The notes under the pieces were generated by a model. It saw only the letters and a list, made by a program, of their open reading frames with translations. It ran no database searches and had not been told where the DNA came from. The position numbers and the translations under genes are program-made. Positions 1 to 8,080 of a stretch of 64,000 nucleotides of DNA are shown here, one piece after another. Every line of letters begins with the position of its first letter. Within the stretch, counting starts at the first letter, position 1. This DNA comes from Bradyrhizobium sp. LMTR 3. GTDB lineage: Bacteria > Pseudomonadota > Alphaproteobacteria > Rhizobiales > Xanthobacteraceae. The stretch is taken from positions 186,001 to 250,000 of the forward strand of contig NZ_MAXC01000002.1 of assembly GCF_001693485.1 (NCBI RefSeq), given 5' to 3'.

Positions 1-484
1 CCAACGCGCTCGCGCGCGCCATGGTGCGATTGACGAGATGAATACGCTTGATGCCGCGTTCGCGCAGTCCAAACACGACGGCGCGCGACGAACCGCCGGC
101 GCCCAGCACCAGCGCATCCTCGCACTTGTCCCAGCCGCCGGCACAGGCGTCGAGATTGTTGATAAAGCCTTCGACGTCGGTATTGGTCGAGCACAATTCG
201 CCGTCCGCGAACCACAGCGTGTTGGCCGCGCCGACCGCGCGGGCGCGCTCATCCGGCTTCGACAGCGCAAGCGCGCGCTCCTTGTGCGGAATGGTGACGT
301 TGGCGCCGACAAAGCCGCGCAGCGACAGGCGGAAGATGAAATCCTTGAACTCATCGGGCGGCACCGCCTCGATGACGTAACCGCCCTCGATGCCGAGTGT
401 CCGCAGCCAGTAATGATGGATCAGCGGCGAGCGCGAATGCGCGGCCGGCCATCCGATCAGGCACGCGGCGGGGGGTTTAGGCAC
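1..484 (-). CDS. aroE: Shikimate dehydrogenase (NADP+), C-terminal part outside window
   Basis: Reduces 3-dehydroshikimate to shikimate with NADPH in the cytoplasmic aromatic amino acid pathway. Reading the minus strand from the GTG at 484 gives a protein beginning VPKPPAACLIGWP. The shikimate-binding SRSPLIHH, the NVTIPHKE segment with the catalytic lysine, NTDVEGF, and the start of the Rossmann fold with GAGGSSRA are all visible. GGAGG lies about eight bases upstream of the GTG, which supports this start. About 161 codons are present, and the gene runs off the left edge, so the remaining NADP-domain is missing only because of the window. It is followed in reverse by the EF-G-like gene, about 130 bp upstream. 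Confidence 0.93.
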   Translation of the reverse strand, partial: MPKPPAACLIGWPAAHSRSPLIHHYWLRTLGIEGGYVIEAVPPDEFKDFIFRLSLRGFVGANVTIPHKERALALSKPDERARAVGAANTLWFADGELCSTNTDVEGFINNLDACAGGWDKCEDALVLGAGGSSRAVVFGLRERGIKRIHLVNRTMARASAL

Positions 485-616
485 GGCAATAGCCTCCTCC
501 AAAGACGTCGATGGCCGGGATAAACCCGGCCACGATTATCAATTTATCTTCCGCTTAAATGAGTCAAGCCGCGTACCCGCCGCCGCAGACCGAGCTGCGG
601 CGGCCAGGCCGGCCAG

Positions 617-2665
617 CTACGCCGCGACGCGATGCGCGGCGATGATCTGGTCGGCGGCGCGGCCGGTGACCTCGGCCATGCGGTCGAACTGGCGGGTGAA
701 ACCGCCGGCGCCGGCGGTGGCCGAGCGCAACTCCACGATCAGATCGCCGATCTCCGCCTCCGGCATGGTGGCGCGGACGCAGTCCCATGCCGGCCAGCCC
801 TCGCGGGTGTCGAAGCCGAGAATCTGGCCGCGTCGCGCCGACAGGATGGCGTTGATTTTCGCCGTCGCCTCCGTCGGGCAGACGATCTCCACCATGTGGA
901 TCGGCTCCAGCAGCACCGGCTGGCACTGCGGCAGCGCTTCGGTCATGCCAACCCGGGCCGCGGTGCGGAACGCGAGATCGGACGAGTCGACGCTGTGATA
1001 GGAGCCGTCGATGAGCGTGACCTCGACATCGATGACGGGAAAACCGAGCGGACCCTTGACGAGGCCGTCGACCACGCCCTCTTCTACCGCGCCGATATAA
1101 TTTTTCGGCACCGCGCCGCCGACCACCTTTTCGTGGAACTCGAAGCCCGAGCCGCGCGGCATCGGCTTGATTTCCAGCACCACGTCGCCGAACTGGCCGT
1201 GGCCGCCGGATTGCTTCTTGTGGCGGCCGCGCTGGGTGATCGGTTTGCGGATGGTCTCCTGATAGCCGATCGCGGGCGGCTGCGATTTGACGTTGACGCC
1301 GAAGCGGTCGCGCAGACGCTCGAGCGCGACGCGCAGATGCATCTCGCCCTGCCCCCACAGCACGATATCGTGGGTGCGCTGGTTCTGGATCATCGTCAGC
1401 GACGGATCCTCCTCGTTCAGCCGCAGCAGCGCCTGGCCCAGCTTGACATCGTCCTTGCGATCGGCCGCCGATAGCGACATCGCCAGCACCGGAGGTGTCG
1501 GCGCGATCTGCACCAGTGCCGCCGGCGCGGTCTTGCCGCTGGACAGCGTGTCGCCGGTCTTGATCGCGTCGAGCTTGCCGAGCGCGATGGTCTCGCCGGC
1601 TTCCGCGGCGGCGCGCTTGGTATCGTGCGCGCCGTTGACAGCGAGAATGCCGGACACCCGCCCGGCTTCGCCGGAGGAGGATTGCAGCGTCGCGCCGTCA
1701 TCGAGATGGCCGGCAAGCAGCCGCGTCAGCGACAGCTTGCCGCCGTGCTGCAGATGCAGCGTCTTGAACACATAGGCCAGCGCCTCCTTTTGCGACGATG
1801 CGCCGAGGCGTTTCGCGGTTTCAACAACGCCCGGCGATTCATGGCGCAGCGCCTTCATCAGCCGCAGCACGCCGTTCTCGCGGCTCGCGGCGCCCAGCAG
1901 CACCGGGCAGATCAGCCCTTCGCGCAATTCGCGGGCGAGATCGTCGAACACCGCATCGCGCGGCGGCTGGATGTCCTCCAGCAACTGCTCCATCAACGCG
2001 TCGTCATGATCGGCGAGCTTTTCAAGCATCGAGAAGCGCGCTTCCTTCTCGCGGTCGAGATCGCCGCCTTGCAGCGCGATCACTTCGGAAGGCTTGTGCT
2101 CGCGATAGACGAAGGCGCGTTCCAGGGCGAGATCGACAAAGCCTTCGATCAAATCGCCGTTCCAGATCGGAATCTGCCGCAGCACCAGCGGCACGCGCGA
2201 GGCCGGCTGCAGGGTTGCCAGCGTTTCGCGGATGCGCTTGTTGGCGCGGTCGATCTTGTTCAAAAACAGGAAACGCGGAATGCCGAGATCTTCCAGCTCG
2301 CGCAGGATGATCTGCAGTTGCGGCAGCTTCTTCTCGTCCGCCTCGCAGACCACGACCGCGGCATCGACCGCGGGCAACGCGGCGCGCATGTCATGCGCGA
2401 ACTCGACCGAGCCTGGACAATCGATAAAGGTGTAACTGTCGCCCATGAAGGTGGTGGTGGCGGCGCTCAAGGCCACGCCCATCTTGTGATGGCGCGCTTC
2501 GGGGCTGGCATCGCCGACGGAAGTTCCGGCATCGACGCTGCCGGCACTTTTAATGGCGCCCGTTCGCGCCAGTATTGCTTCTAGAAGTGTGGTTTTACCG
2601 CTTTGGAAAGGGCCCACCAGCGCAATGCACCGTGGACCTTGGGGACTTCTGACGTCTTGTCCCAT
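617..2665 (-). CDS. EF-G-like translation factor (EF-G2 type) with altered GTPase switches
   Basis: A 682-residue protein with the domain order of elongation factor G: GTPase domain with P-loop GPFQSGKT (18-25) and NKID (136-139), domain II, then domains III-V (the latter include GGHGQFGDV and ARRGQILGFD). It belongs to the EF-G-like group often called EF-G2, not the essential FusA, which normally sits in the str operon. Two conserved GTPase elements differ from canonical EF-G. The switch I RGIT motif reads KMGVAL, and the switch II DTPGH motif reads DCPGS (82-86), so the catalytic histidine is absent. The start at 2665 has GGGAGG upstream; longer upstream starts add residues unlike EF-G. The role is unknown; reduced or absent GTP hydrolysis is an inference. 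Confidence 0.88.
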   Translation of the reverse strand: MGQDVRSPQGPRCIALVGPFQSGKTTLLEAILARTGAIKSAGSVDAGTSVGDASPEARHHKMGVALSAATTTFMGDSYTFIDCPGSVEFAHDMRAALPAVDAAVVVCEADEKKLPQLQIILRELEDLGIPRFLFLNKIDRANKRIRETLATLQPASRVPLVLRQIPIWNGDLIEGFVDLALERAFVYREHKPSEVIALQGGDLDREKEARFSMLEKLADHDDALMEQLLEDIQPPRDAVFDDLARELREGLICPVLLGAASRENGVLRLMKALRHESPGVVETAKRLGASSQKEALAYVFKTLHLQHGGKLSLTRLLAGHLDDGATLQSSSGEAGRVSGILAVNGAHDTKRAAAEAGETIALGKLDAIKTGDTLSSGKTAPAALVQIAPTPPVLAMSLSAADRKDDVKLGQALLRLNEEDPSLTMIQNQRTHDIVLWGQGEMHLRVALERLRDRFGVNVKSQPPAIGYQETIRKPITQRGRHKKQSGGHGQFGDVVLEIKPMPRGSGFEFHEKVVGGAVPKNYIGAVEEGVVDGLVKGPLGFPVIDVEVTLIDGSYHSVDSSDLAFRTAARVGMTEALPQCQPVLLEPIHMVEIVCPTEATAKINAILSARRGQILGFDTREGWPAWDCVRATMPEAEIGDLIVELRSATAGAGGFTRQFDRMAEVTGRAADQIIAAHRVAA

Positions 2666-3007
2666 TGCCGCCTCCCTGTTTTGGAGCTCGGCCCGTGATT
2701 GGGTCGGCGACCTCTGATGCTCCGCCTGTCGCAACGATTTGGCAAGCGGGAAAACGTCGCTGCGGTGCGACGTGGTACGACGAGGCGCAGCAGCGCGATC
2801 TGGCCTCCAACCGAGCGGTGCGGGAAGTTCCGCCCAGTCCGGAGGCGCTGCTGCGTCTACCCGCATCCCGCCCCCAACAGTCGCCACGATGGCCAGCGCC
2901 CGTCTGAGTGCGCCACCGTCACCGTGGGAGATCTTTAGAACGAAAGTAATGTTGACCCAGTCGCTGTTTGCGCCAGCGCAAAGAGCACCGGGTCACACGC
3001 CTCCAGT

Positions 3008-3021
3008 TTGCCGGCGATCAA
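3008..3021 (+). promoter_or_regulatory. FixK2/FNR-type box (TTGC-N6-TCAA)
   Basis: The sequence TTGCCGGCGATCAA fits the Bradyrhizobium FixK2 consensus TTG(A/C)-N6-(T/G)CAA exactly. Its centre is about 119 bp upstream of the receptor GTG at 3134, so activation from near -40 would give a transcript with a leader of roughly 80 bases. The operon ends with nnrS, a gene often controlled by FNR/NNR-family regulators, which makes the site credible. By chance a few such matches are expected in 64 kb, so the context carries the call. Confidence 0.5.
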
Positions 3022-3062
3022 GACAGCCCGATTGCCATCCAGATCACCTCAAAACTCATGAG

Positions 3063-3098
3063 CTGCCCAGGGCGTCGCCTCGGTGACGGCCTGGGCAG
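3063..3098 (+). promoter_or_regulatory. Stable hairpin in the leader of the receptor operon
   Basis: CTGCCCAGG at 3063-3071 is repeated as its exact reverse complement CCTGGGCAG at 3090-3098. An inner CGTC/GACG pairing closes an eight-base loop. The hairpin lies between the FixK-type box and the start codon, 36 bases before the GTG at 3134. No poly-T tract follows, so it is not a plain terminator. It could be an mRNA-stabilising or regulatory leader element, or an operator dyad. Confidence 0.4.
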
Positions 3099-3133
3099 AC
3101 GTGACACTGTTTGCTTGGGCAAAGGAATTGTTC

Positions 3134-5512
3134 GTGACCAGGAGAAGTATGTTGATTTCGGCGGCACCGTCGTGCCTTTTGCCTTCGTGCGGGACACGAG
3201 GCACAAAATTGTTGTCGCGAACCGCGTCGGCATTGTTGCTGTCGACTGCGGCGGGCCAGTCTTGCTTTGCGCAATCGGCCAGCCCGGGCGCGGCGGTTGC
3301 GCTGGACCCGGTCACGGTGGAGGCCCCGCGACGCTCCGCGCCGGCGGTCGCGCGCGGACGAACGACGGGGCCGCGCCGCGCGGACCCATTGCCGAGCCGC
3401 GAGAGCGCAGCGGTTACGGCTGCTGCGGACGCCGCCACGCCGGTGCGCGCGCGTTTTGACGCTCTCGCCGGCGGCGTGGCCCTCGTCGACCGCCAGGATT
3501 TCCCCGTCACGGCGAATCCCACCGTGTCGAAAGCATTGAGCGGCGTTCCGGGCGTCGTGGTCCAGGACTTCTTCGGCGGGAACGATCAACCGCGGATTCA
3601 AATTCGCGGCTCGGGCCTTCAGCAGAATCCGGTGGAGCGCGGAATTCTGGTGCTGCAGAACGGCCTGCCGATCAACCGCGCCGACGGTTCCTACATTGTG
3701 GGCTTCGCGAACCCGCAACTCGCCGAATCCATCGAGGTCTATCGCGGTTACATGGCCAATCGCCTCGGCGCGACCGTGCTCGGCGGTGCGCTCAATTTCG
3801 TCTCGCCGACCGGCTCGACCCAGCCGGGCGCTCAGATCACGGTGAGCGGCGGAAGCTTCGGCCAGATCGGGAGCGCCGGTCAGGCCGGCTTCAAAAAGGA
3901 AAATTTCGATGGCCTCATTCAATTCGATGCGAGCCGTCGCGACGGCTTTCGCGACTACAACAGCTCCGAGCGCGTCGCCATCAGCGGCAATGTGGGCGTC
4001 AAGCACTCGGAGAATGTGAGCACGCGGTTTTTCGCCGGCTATACCGATCTTGGCTTCGACGTGGCGGGACCGCTGACCAAGAGCGCGATGTATGCCGATC
4101 CGCGTCAGGTCCATGGTGGACCGAGCGTCGTCGGCGGCGTGGCCATCAACCCGGGCCCCAATGTGCTGCGCGACAAGCCCCGGCGCGAAGCAAGCCAGTT
4201 CCTCGCCGGGTCGAGAACCACGGCGACTTTCGATGCCCACCTGGTCGACGTCGCGATTGGATACACCCATACCGATGACATGTTCCGGTTTCCGATCTCA
4301 TCGGGCATCCGGACGACGGAGGGCGGTGATCTCACCGGGGTGATGCGGTACGCCTATAATCCCGGCGCTGCCGTTCTGCCACTGCTGGAGACCACGGCAC
4401 AGTTCACCACGGGCTCTGCAAGCCGCGAGAATTACATCAATCAGGCCGGATCGACCGGTGCGAAATTCGGACAAAGCGAGCTCGATGCCACCACGCTTGC
4501 GCTCTACTCCGGACTCAATATTCCGATCTGGCCGGCCTTCACGCTTTCACCGGCCATCTCCTATGCCCACGCAACGCGCGACAATGACGATACCTACAGG
4601 CTCGCGACACGTCCGACCATCGCCTACAATCCAGCCAATCCCACGATGCTGTTGCCTAACGGCGCGGTGCCGACGCAGAGCACGAGCTACTCGCGCGCTT
4701 ATGAGGGGTGGAGTCCAAGTCTCGCGCTGTCATACCGGCCCGACAATATCAGCACCGTCTTTGCCGCGGTGAGCCGCAGTTTCGAGCCGCCGACCCATGA
4801 CGATCTTCTCGCCACCGTGAATGGCACGCCTAACTCGAGTCCCGGCCGGCCGGCACCGGGCAATCCGTTCCTCGCAGCCGCGGCGTTCACGACGCCCGAC
4901 CTCAAGGCCCAGACCGCAACGACGGTCGAGGCCGGCTGGCGAGGCCGAACGGACAGATTTTCCTGGGACGCGGTGACCTACTACTCCTGGGTCGACAACG
5001 AATTGCTCAGTCTGCGTGATGCGACCGGCGCATCGCTCGGAGCAATCAATGCCGACAAGACCACGCATTTCGGAATCGAACTGGGCTTCGGCGCCAGACT
5101 GACGGAGCGGCTTTCGGGTCGCGTTGCCTACACCTATCAGGATTTCCGCTTCGACAACGATCCGTTGCGCGGCAACAATCGCCTTGCGGGCGCGCCTCGT
5201 CACCTGGTTAACGCAATGCTGCAGTTTCAGGCGACGGAAAGCTGGCGACTTCAAGGGGCCGTGCGCTGGAATCCCGAAAGGACGCCCGTCGACAACATGA
5301 ACACGCTGTACGCCGACCCTTACGTCGTCGTCGACCTGCGGACCGAATACAAGATCAACAAGACCTTCTCGGTGTTCGGCGAGATCACCAACCTGTTCAA
5401 CGAAACCTACGCATCGTCGACGCTGATCGTCGACCAGGCGCGTCCGGATCAGGCGGCCTTTCTGCCCGGCGACGGGCGCGGATTCTACGCCGGCATGAAG
5501 GCAAGATTCTAG
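3134..5512 (+). CDS. TonB-dependent outer membrane receptor
   Basis: A receptor of about 792 residues that would import a ligand across the outer membrane using TonB energy. Features in order: a signal peptide whose hydrophobic core is SALLLSTAAG and which ends near CFAQS; a candidate TonB box LDPVTVEAP; a plug domain with ALSGVPGVVVQDFFGG, PRIQIRGSG and the VYRGYMANRLGATVLGGALNF segment; and a C-terminal beta-barrel ending GFYAGMKARF with a terminal phenylalanine. No N-terminal signalling domain of the FecA type is seen. The GTG at 3134 has AAGGA seven bases upstream; ATG 3149 and GTG 3083 are alternatives. It heads an operon with a complete ABC importer and nnrS. The ligand is unknown; a metal chelate or other small organic molecule is inferred only from context. 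Confidence 0.9.
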   Translation: MTRRSMLISAAPSCLLPSCGTRGTKLLSRTASALLLSTAAGQSCFAQSASPGAAVALDPVTVEAPRRSAPAVARGRTTGPRRADPLPSRESAAVTAAADAATPVRARFDALAGGVALVDRQDFPVTANPTVSKALSGVPGVVVQDFFGGNDQPRIQIRGSGLQQNPVERGILVLQNGLPINRADGSYIVGFANPQLAESIEVYRGYMANRLGATVLGGALNFVSPTGSTQPGAQITVSGGSFGQIGSAGQAGFKKENFDGLIQFDASRRDGFRDYNSSERVAISGNVGVKHSENVSTRFFAGYTDLGFDVAGPLTKSAMYADPRQVHGGPSVVGGVAINPGPNVLRDKPRREASQFLAGSRTTATFDAHLVDVAIGYTHTDDMFRFPISSGIRTTEGGDLTGVMRYAYNPGAAVLPLLETTAQFTTGSASRENYINQAGSTGAKFGQSELDATTLALYSGLNIPIWPAFTLSPAISYAHATRDNDDTYRLATRPTIAYNPANPTMLLPNGAVPTQSTSYSRAYEGWSPSLALSYRPDNISTVFAAVSRSFEPPTHDDLLATVNGTPNSSPGRPAPGNPFLAAAAFTTPDLKAQTATTVEAGWRGRTDRFSWDAVTYYSWVDNELLSLRDATGASLGAINADKTTHFGIELGFGARLTERLSGRVAYTYQDFRFDNDPLRGNNRLAGAPRHLVNAMLQFQATESWRLQGAVRWNPERTPVDNMNTLYADPYVVVDLRTEYKINKTFSVFGEITNLFNETYASSTLIVDQARPDQAAFLPGDGRGFYAGMKARF

Positions 5513-5556
5513 CGCAGGCGACGGCGCACGCCGCTTGCATCATTGAGGAGATCATC

Positions 5557-6525
5557 ATGCTGAACCGTCGCGCACTGATGGCGGGCCTGCCGCTGGCGGT
5601 ACTTGCTGCGCCGCGCATTGTGCGAGCAGCGGAGCCGGTAACCTTCTGGGGACCGCCGGCGACCCCTTCGGTCATTCTTGCGCAAGCCATCGACAGCGGC
5701 CTGCTGAAGCCGATCGTGCCGGAAGCCACGTTCAAGGTGTGGAAGACGCCGGACGAGATGCGCGCGGGCATCAGTTCCGGATCGATGGCGGCGACCGTCG
5801 TTCCGACCTATGTCGCCGCCAATCTCCACAATCGAGGCATCGGCCTGCGGCTCGTCAACGTGTTGACCGACGGTCTCCTGTTCGTCGTGGCTCCTGCCGG
5901 AACCGTCAACGGCATCGCCGGCCTCAGGGACAAACGGATAGCCGTGCCGTTCCGCAACGACATGCCGGACTACATTTTCCGCCGCCTGCTTGCCGCCGCC
6001 GACATGAAGACGTCCGATCTGACCATCGAGTATTCGGGCACGCCGCTGGAGGCGGTCCAGATGCTCATGATGGGACGCGTTGATGCCGCGCTGCTCAGCG
6101 AACCCGCCAGCAGCGCGGTGATCGCCAAGGCTTCGACGTTCTGGAAGAATCTCGAGCGCGCCGTCGATTGCCAGAAGGCATGGCCGAGTGTTGCCGGAAC
6201 GAGCACGATCGCCCAGGCCGGGCTGGCGATCACCGACCGATTTGCGACCGAGATCGGTGCATCCGGCGTTGCAGCGCTGCACGCCGCGCTGGAACAGGCG
6301 CTGCAGGCGGTGACCAAAAACCCGGCGGCGGCGGCGTCAGCGTCGGCCGCTGCGCTCGATCTCCCGGCTGCCACGGTCGAGAAATCAATCCCCTTCAGCA
6401 GGCTGGTCGTGCGCACCGCCTCCGCCGCGCGCGCAGACCTCACAAGCCTGTTCGACCTTCTTGCAAAGGACGATCCGCGCATCATCGGCGGCAAACAGCC
6501 GGATGACCGGTTCTACGCGTTGTGA
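5557..6525 (+). CDS. ABC transporter periplasmic substrate-binding protein (NMT1/SsuA-like)
   Basis: A 322-residue solute-binding protein of the NMT1/THI5-SsuA-TauA-NrtA superfamily. It starts with an arginine-pair signal peptide (MLNRRALMAG, cleavage near VRAAEP) and continues with the two-lobed fold: ATVVPTYVAANLHNRG, LRDKRIAVPFRNDMPDY in lobe two, and a VQMLMMGRVDAALLSEPASS hinge region. Members bind sulfonates, nitrate, taurine, pyrimidine precursors or other small molecules; the sequence alone does not say which. It follows the receptor by 44 bp, and its last codons overlap the permease start (GTGA), so the two are translationally coupled. Confidence 0.87.
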   Translation: MLNRRALMAGLPLAVLAAPRIVRAAEPVTFWGPPATPSVILAQAIDSGLLKPIVPEATFKVWKTPDEMRAGISSGSMAATVVPTYVAANLHNRGIGLRLVNVLTDGLLFVVAPAGTVNGIAGLRDKRIAVPFRNDMPDYIFRRLLAAADMKTSDLTIEYSGTPLEAVQMLMMGRVDAALLSEPASSAVIAKASTFWKNLERAVDCQKAWPSVAGTSTIAQAGLAITDRFATEIGASGVAALHAALEQALQAVTKNPAAAASASAAALDLPAATVEKSIPFSRLVVRTASAARADLTSLFDLLAKDDPRIIGGKQPDDRFYAL

Positions 6526-7340
6526 AGCTGGTGCCGCGTGGCCTTGCACTGGCGGGATGGGCAGGCCGATACGTCTGGTCGGGTTGGGCCGGCGTAGCCG
6601 GTCTGTTCTGTCTGGCCGCGGCATGGCAGGCCGGCCATGAATTCTACGGCTCCTTTGTCTTGCCCTCGCCGTTGGAAACGTTGCAGGCGATCTCCGTCAT
6701 CGTTCGCGAGCCTTCCTTTGCCAAGGTTGCCAGGGAGACGGCCGAGCGTTCGCTCGCGGGCTTCGTCCTGGCGGTCGGCATCGGCACCACGGCCGGTGCA
6801 ATAGCGGGCTATTCCTTCGCGGCGATGCGACTGATGCGCCCGATCGTCACCGTGATCCTCGGCGTGCCGCCGATCGCGTGGATCGTGCTGGCGCTGATCT
6901 GGTTCGGATCGACCGGTGCTTCCGCCGTCATGACCGTCGTCGTTGCCGCGCTTCCGATCTCATTTGCCGGCGGGCTCGAAGGCGTCGCGACGCGCGACCG
7001 CGCGCTTGACGCCATGGCCCGATCGTTCGGTGCCGGAATCTGGATGCGCTTTCGCACCGTTACCGCGCCTCATCTGATCTCCTATCTGTTCCCGGCATGG
7101 ACCACGACGGCGGGGACGGCGTGGAAAGTGACTGTAATGGCCGAGCTTCTCTCCAATTCCGGAGGAATCGGCGGCGAACTGGCAACGGCGCGTGCGCTGT
7201 TCGACATCCCAAGAGTAATGGCCCTGATTGTCGCCGTCGTCGCCTTCGCGCTGATTACGGAATATGTGTTCCTGCATCCCCTGCGCGATCGGCTTGAGCG
7301 CTGGCGCGAGGCCGGCCTGCCATGGGGTGTGAAGCGATGA
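6522..7340 (+). CDS. ABC transporter permease (SsuC/TauC-like)
   Basis: A 272-residue inner membrane permease of the binding-protein-dependent transport family with about six hydrophobic segments. The EAA-type cytoplasmic loop that docks the ATPase is visible as AMARSFGAGIWMRFRTVTAPH. Start is the GTG at 6522 inside the GTGA overlap with the binding-protein gene. The stop codon overlaps the next start as ATGA. Together with its neighbours it forms one importer, with the TonB-dependent receptor supplying the outer membrane step. Confidence 0.9.
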   Translation: MKLVPRGLALAGWAGRYVWSGWAGVAGLFCLAAAWQAGHEFYGSFVLPSPLETLQAISVIVREPSFAKVARETAERSLAGFVLAVGIGTTAGAIAGYSFAAMRLMRPIVTVILGVPPIAWIVLALIWFGSTGASAVMTVVVAALPISFAGGLEGVATRDRALDAMARSFGAGIWMRFRTVTAPHLISYLFPAWTTTAGTAWKVTVMAELLSNSGGIGGELATARALFDIPRVMALIVAVVAFALITEYVFLHPLRDRLERWREAGLPWGVKR

Positions 7341-8080
7341 AGCTCGCGCTCGAAAGCGTCGGACACGCCTTTCTCGGTCGTCCCGTGTTCGAGAAGCTCG
7401 ACCTCTCGCTTGTAGAAGGCGAGGTCGTTGCCCTGATCGGGCCATCGGGTTGCGGCAAGACCACGGTGCTACAGATCGCGGCTGGCCTGATCGATCCGTT
7501 GCGCGGCCGGGTGCGTCGCGCCTATCGGCGCCATGCCGTGGTGTTCCAGGAACCGCGGCTGCTGCCGTGGATGACCGCGCGCGACAACATTGCCTATGGC
7601 CTGTGCGCGATTGGAGCCTCAGCGACCGCGCGTGTCGAGGTTGCGGAGCGCCGCGCGCGCGAAGTCGGCCTGCATCCGGAAGATCTCGACAAGTTTCCGG
7701 TGGAGCTCTCCGGCGGCATGCGGCAGCGCGTCGCCGTCGCTCGCGCACTTGCAGTCGACCCCGACGTCGTGTTCTTCGATGAACCATTCACGGCTGTCGA
7801 CGTCGGACTCAAGCGGGCGCTGCAGGACCTCGTGATCGAAGCTGCGGCACGCGAGCATTTCTCGGCGCTGTTCGTAACGCACGATCTTGCGGAAGCGGTC
7901 CGCGTCGCGCATCGGCTTGTCGTGCTTTCCGGCAGCGTCGAGGGGCTGGCGGCAAGCCGTGTCATCGAAGGCAAGCCGGGCGAGCGCAACGACCGCATTG
8001 TCTTCGAGATGGTCGAGACGTGGTCGCGCGATCCGGCGTTTCACGCGTTGTTCGACGGCGAGCGGGAGCGCATCCGGTGA
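7337..8080 (+). CDS. ABC transporter ATPase (SsuB/TauB-like)
   Basis: A 247-residue nucleotide-binding subunit. Walker A GPSGCGKTT is at 35-43, the Q-loop QEPRLLPW at 71-78, signature LSGGMRQR, Walker B VVFFDEPFTAVD and the H-loop FVTHDL follow in normal order and spacing. The LLPW after the Q-loop is typical of the nitrate/sulfonate/taurine branch. ATG 7337 overlaps the permease stop (ATGA), and its own stop overlaps the nnrS start (GTGA), so all four inner-membrane genes are coupled. Confidence 0.93.
   Translation: MKLALESVGHAFLGRPVFEKLDLSLVEGEVVALIGPSGCGKTTVLQIAAGLIDPLRGRVRRAYRRHAVVFQEPRLLPWMTARDNIAYGLCAIGASATARVEVAERRAREVGLHPEDLDKFPVELSGGMRQRVAVARALAVDPDVVFFDEPFTAVDVGLKRALQDLVIEAAAREHFSALFVTHDLAEAVRVAHRLVVLSGSVEGLAASRVIEGKPGERNDRIVFEMVETWSRDPAFHALFDGERERIR

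Larger units (their letters stand above)
2666..3133. other. Divergent intergenic region between EF-G-like gene and receptor operon
   Basis: No gene is supported in these 468 bases. They hold the promoters of two divergent units, a FixK2-type palindrome at 3008-3021 and a strong hairpin at 3063-3098, listed separately. Open frames here are continuations or shadows of neighbouring genes. Confidence 0.6.
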
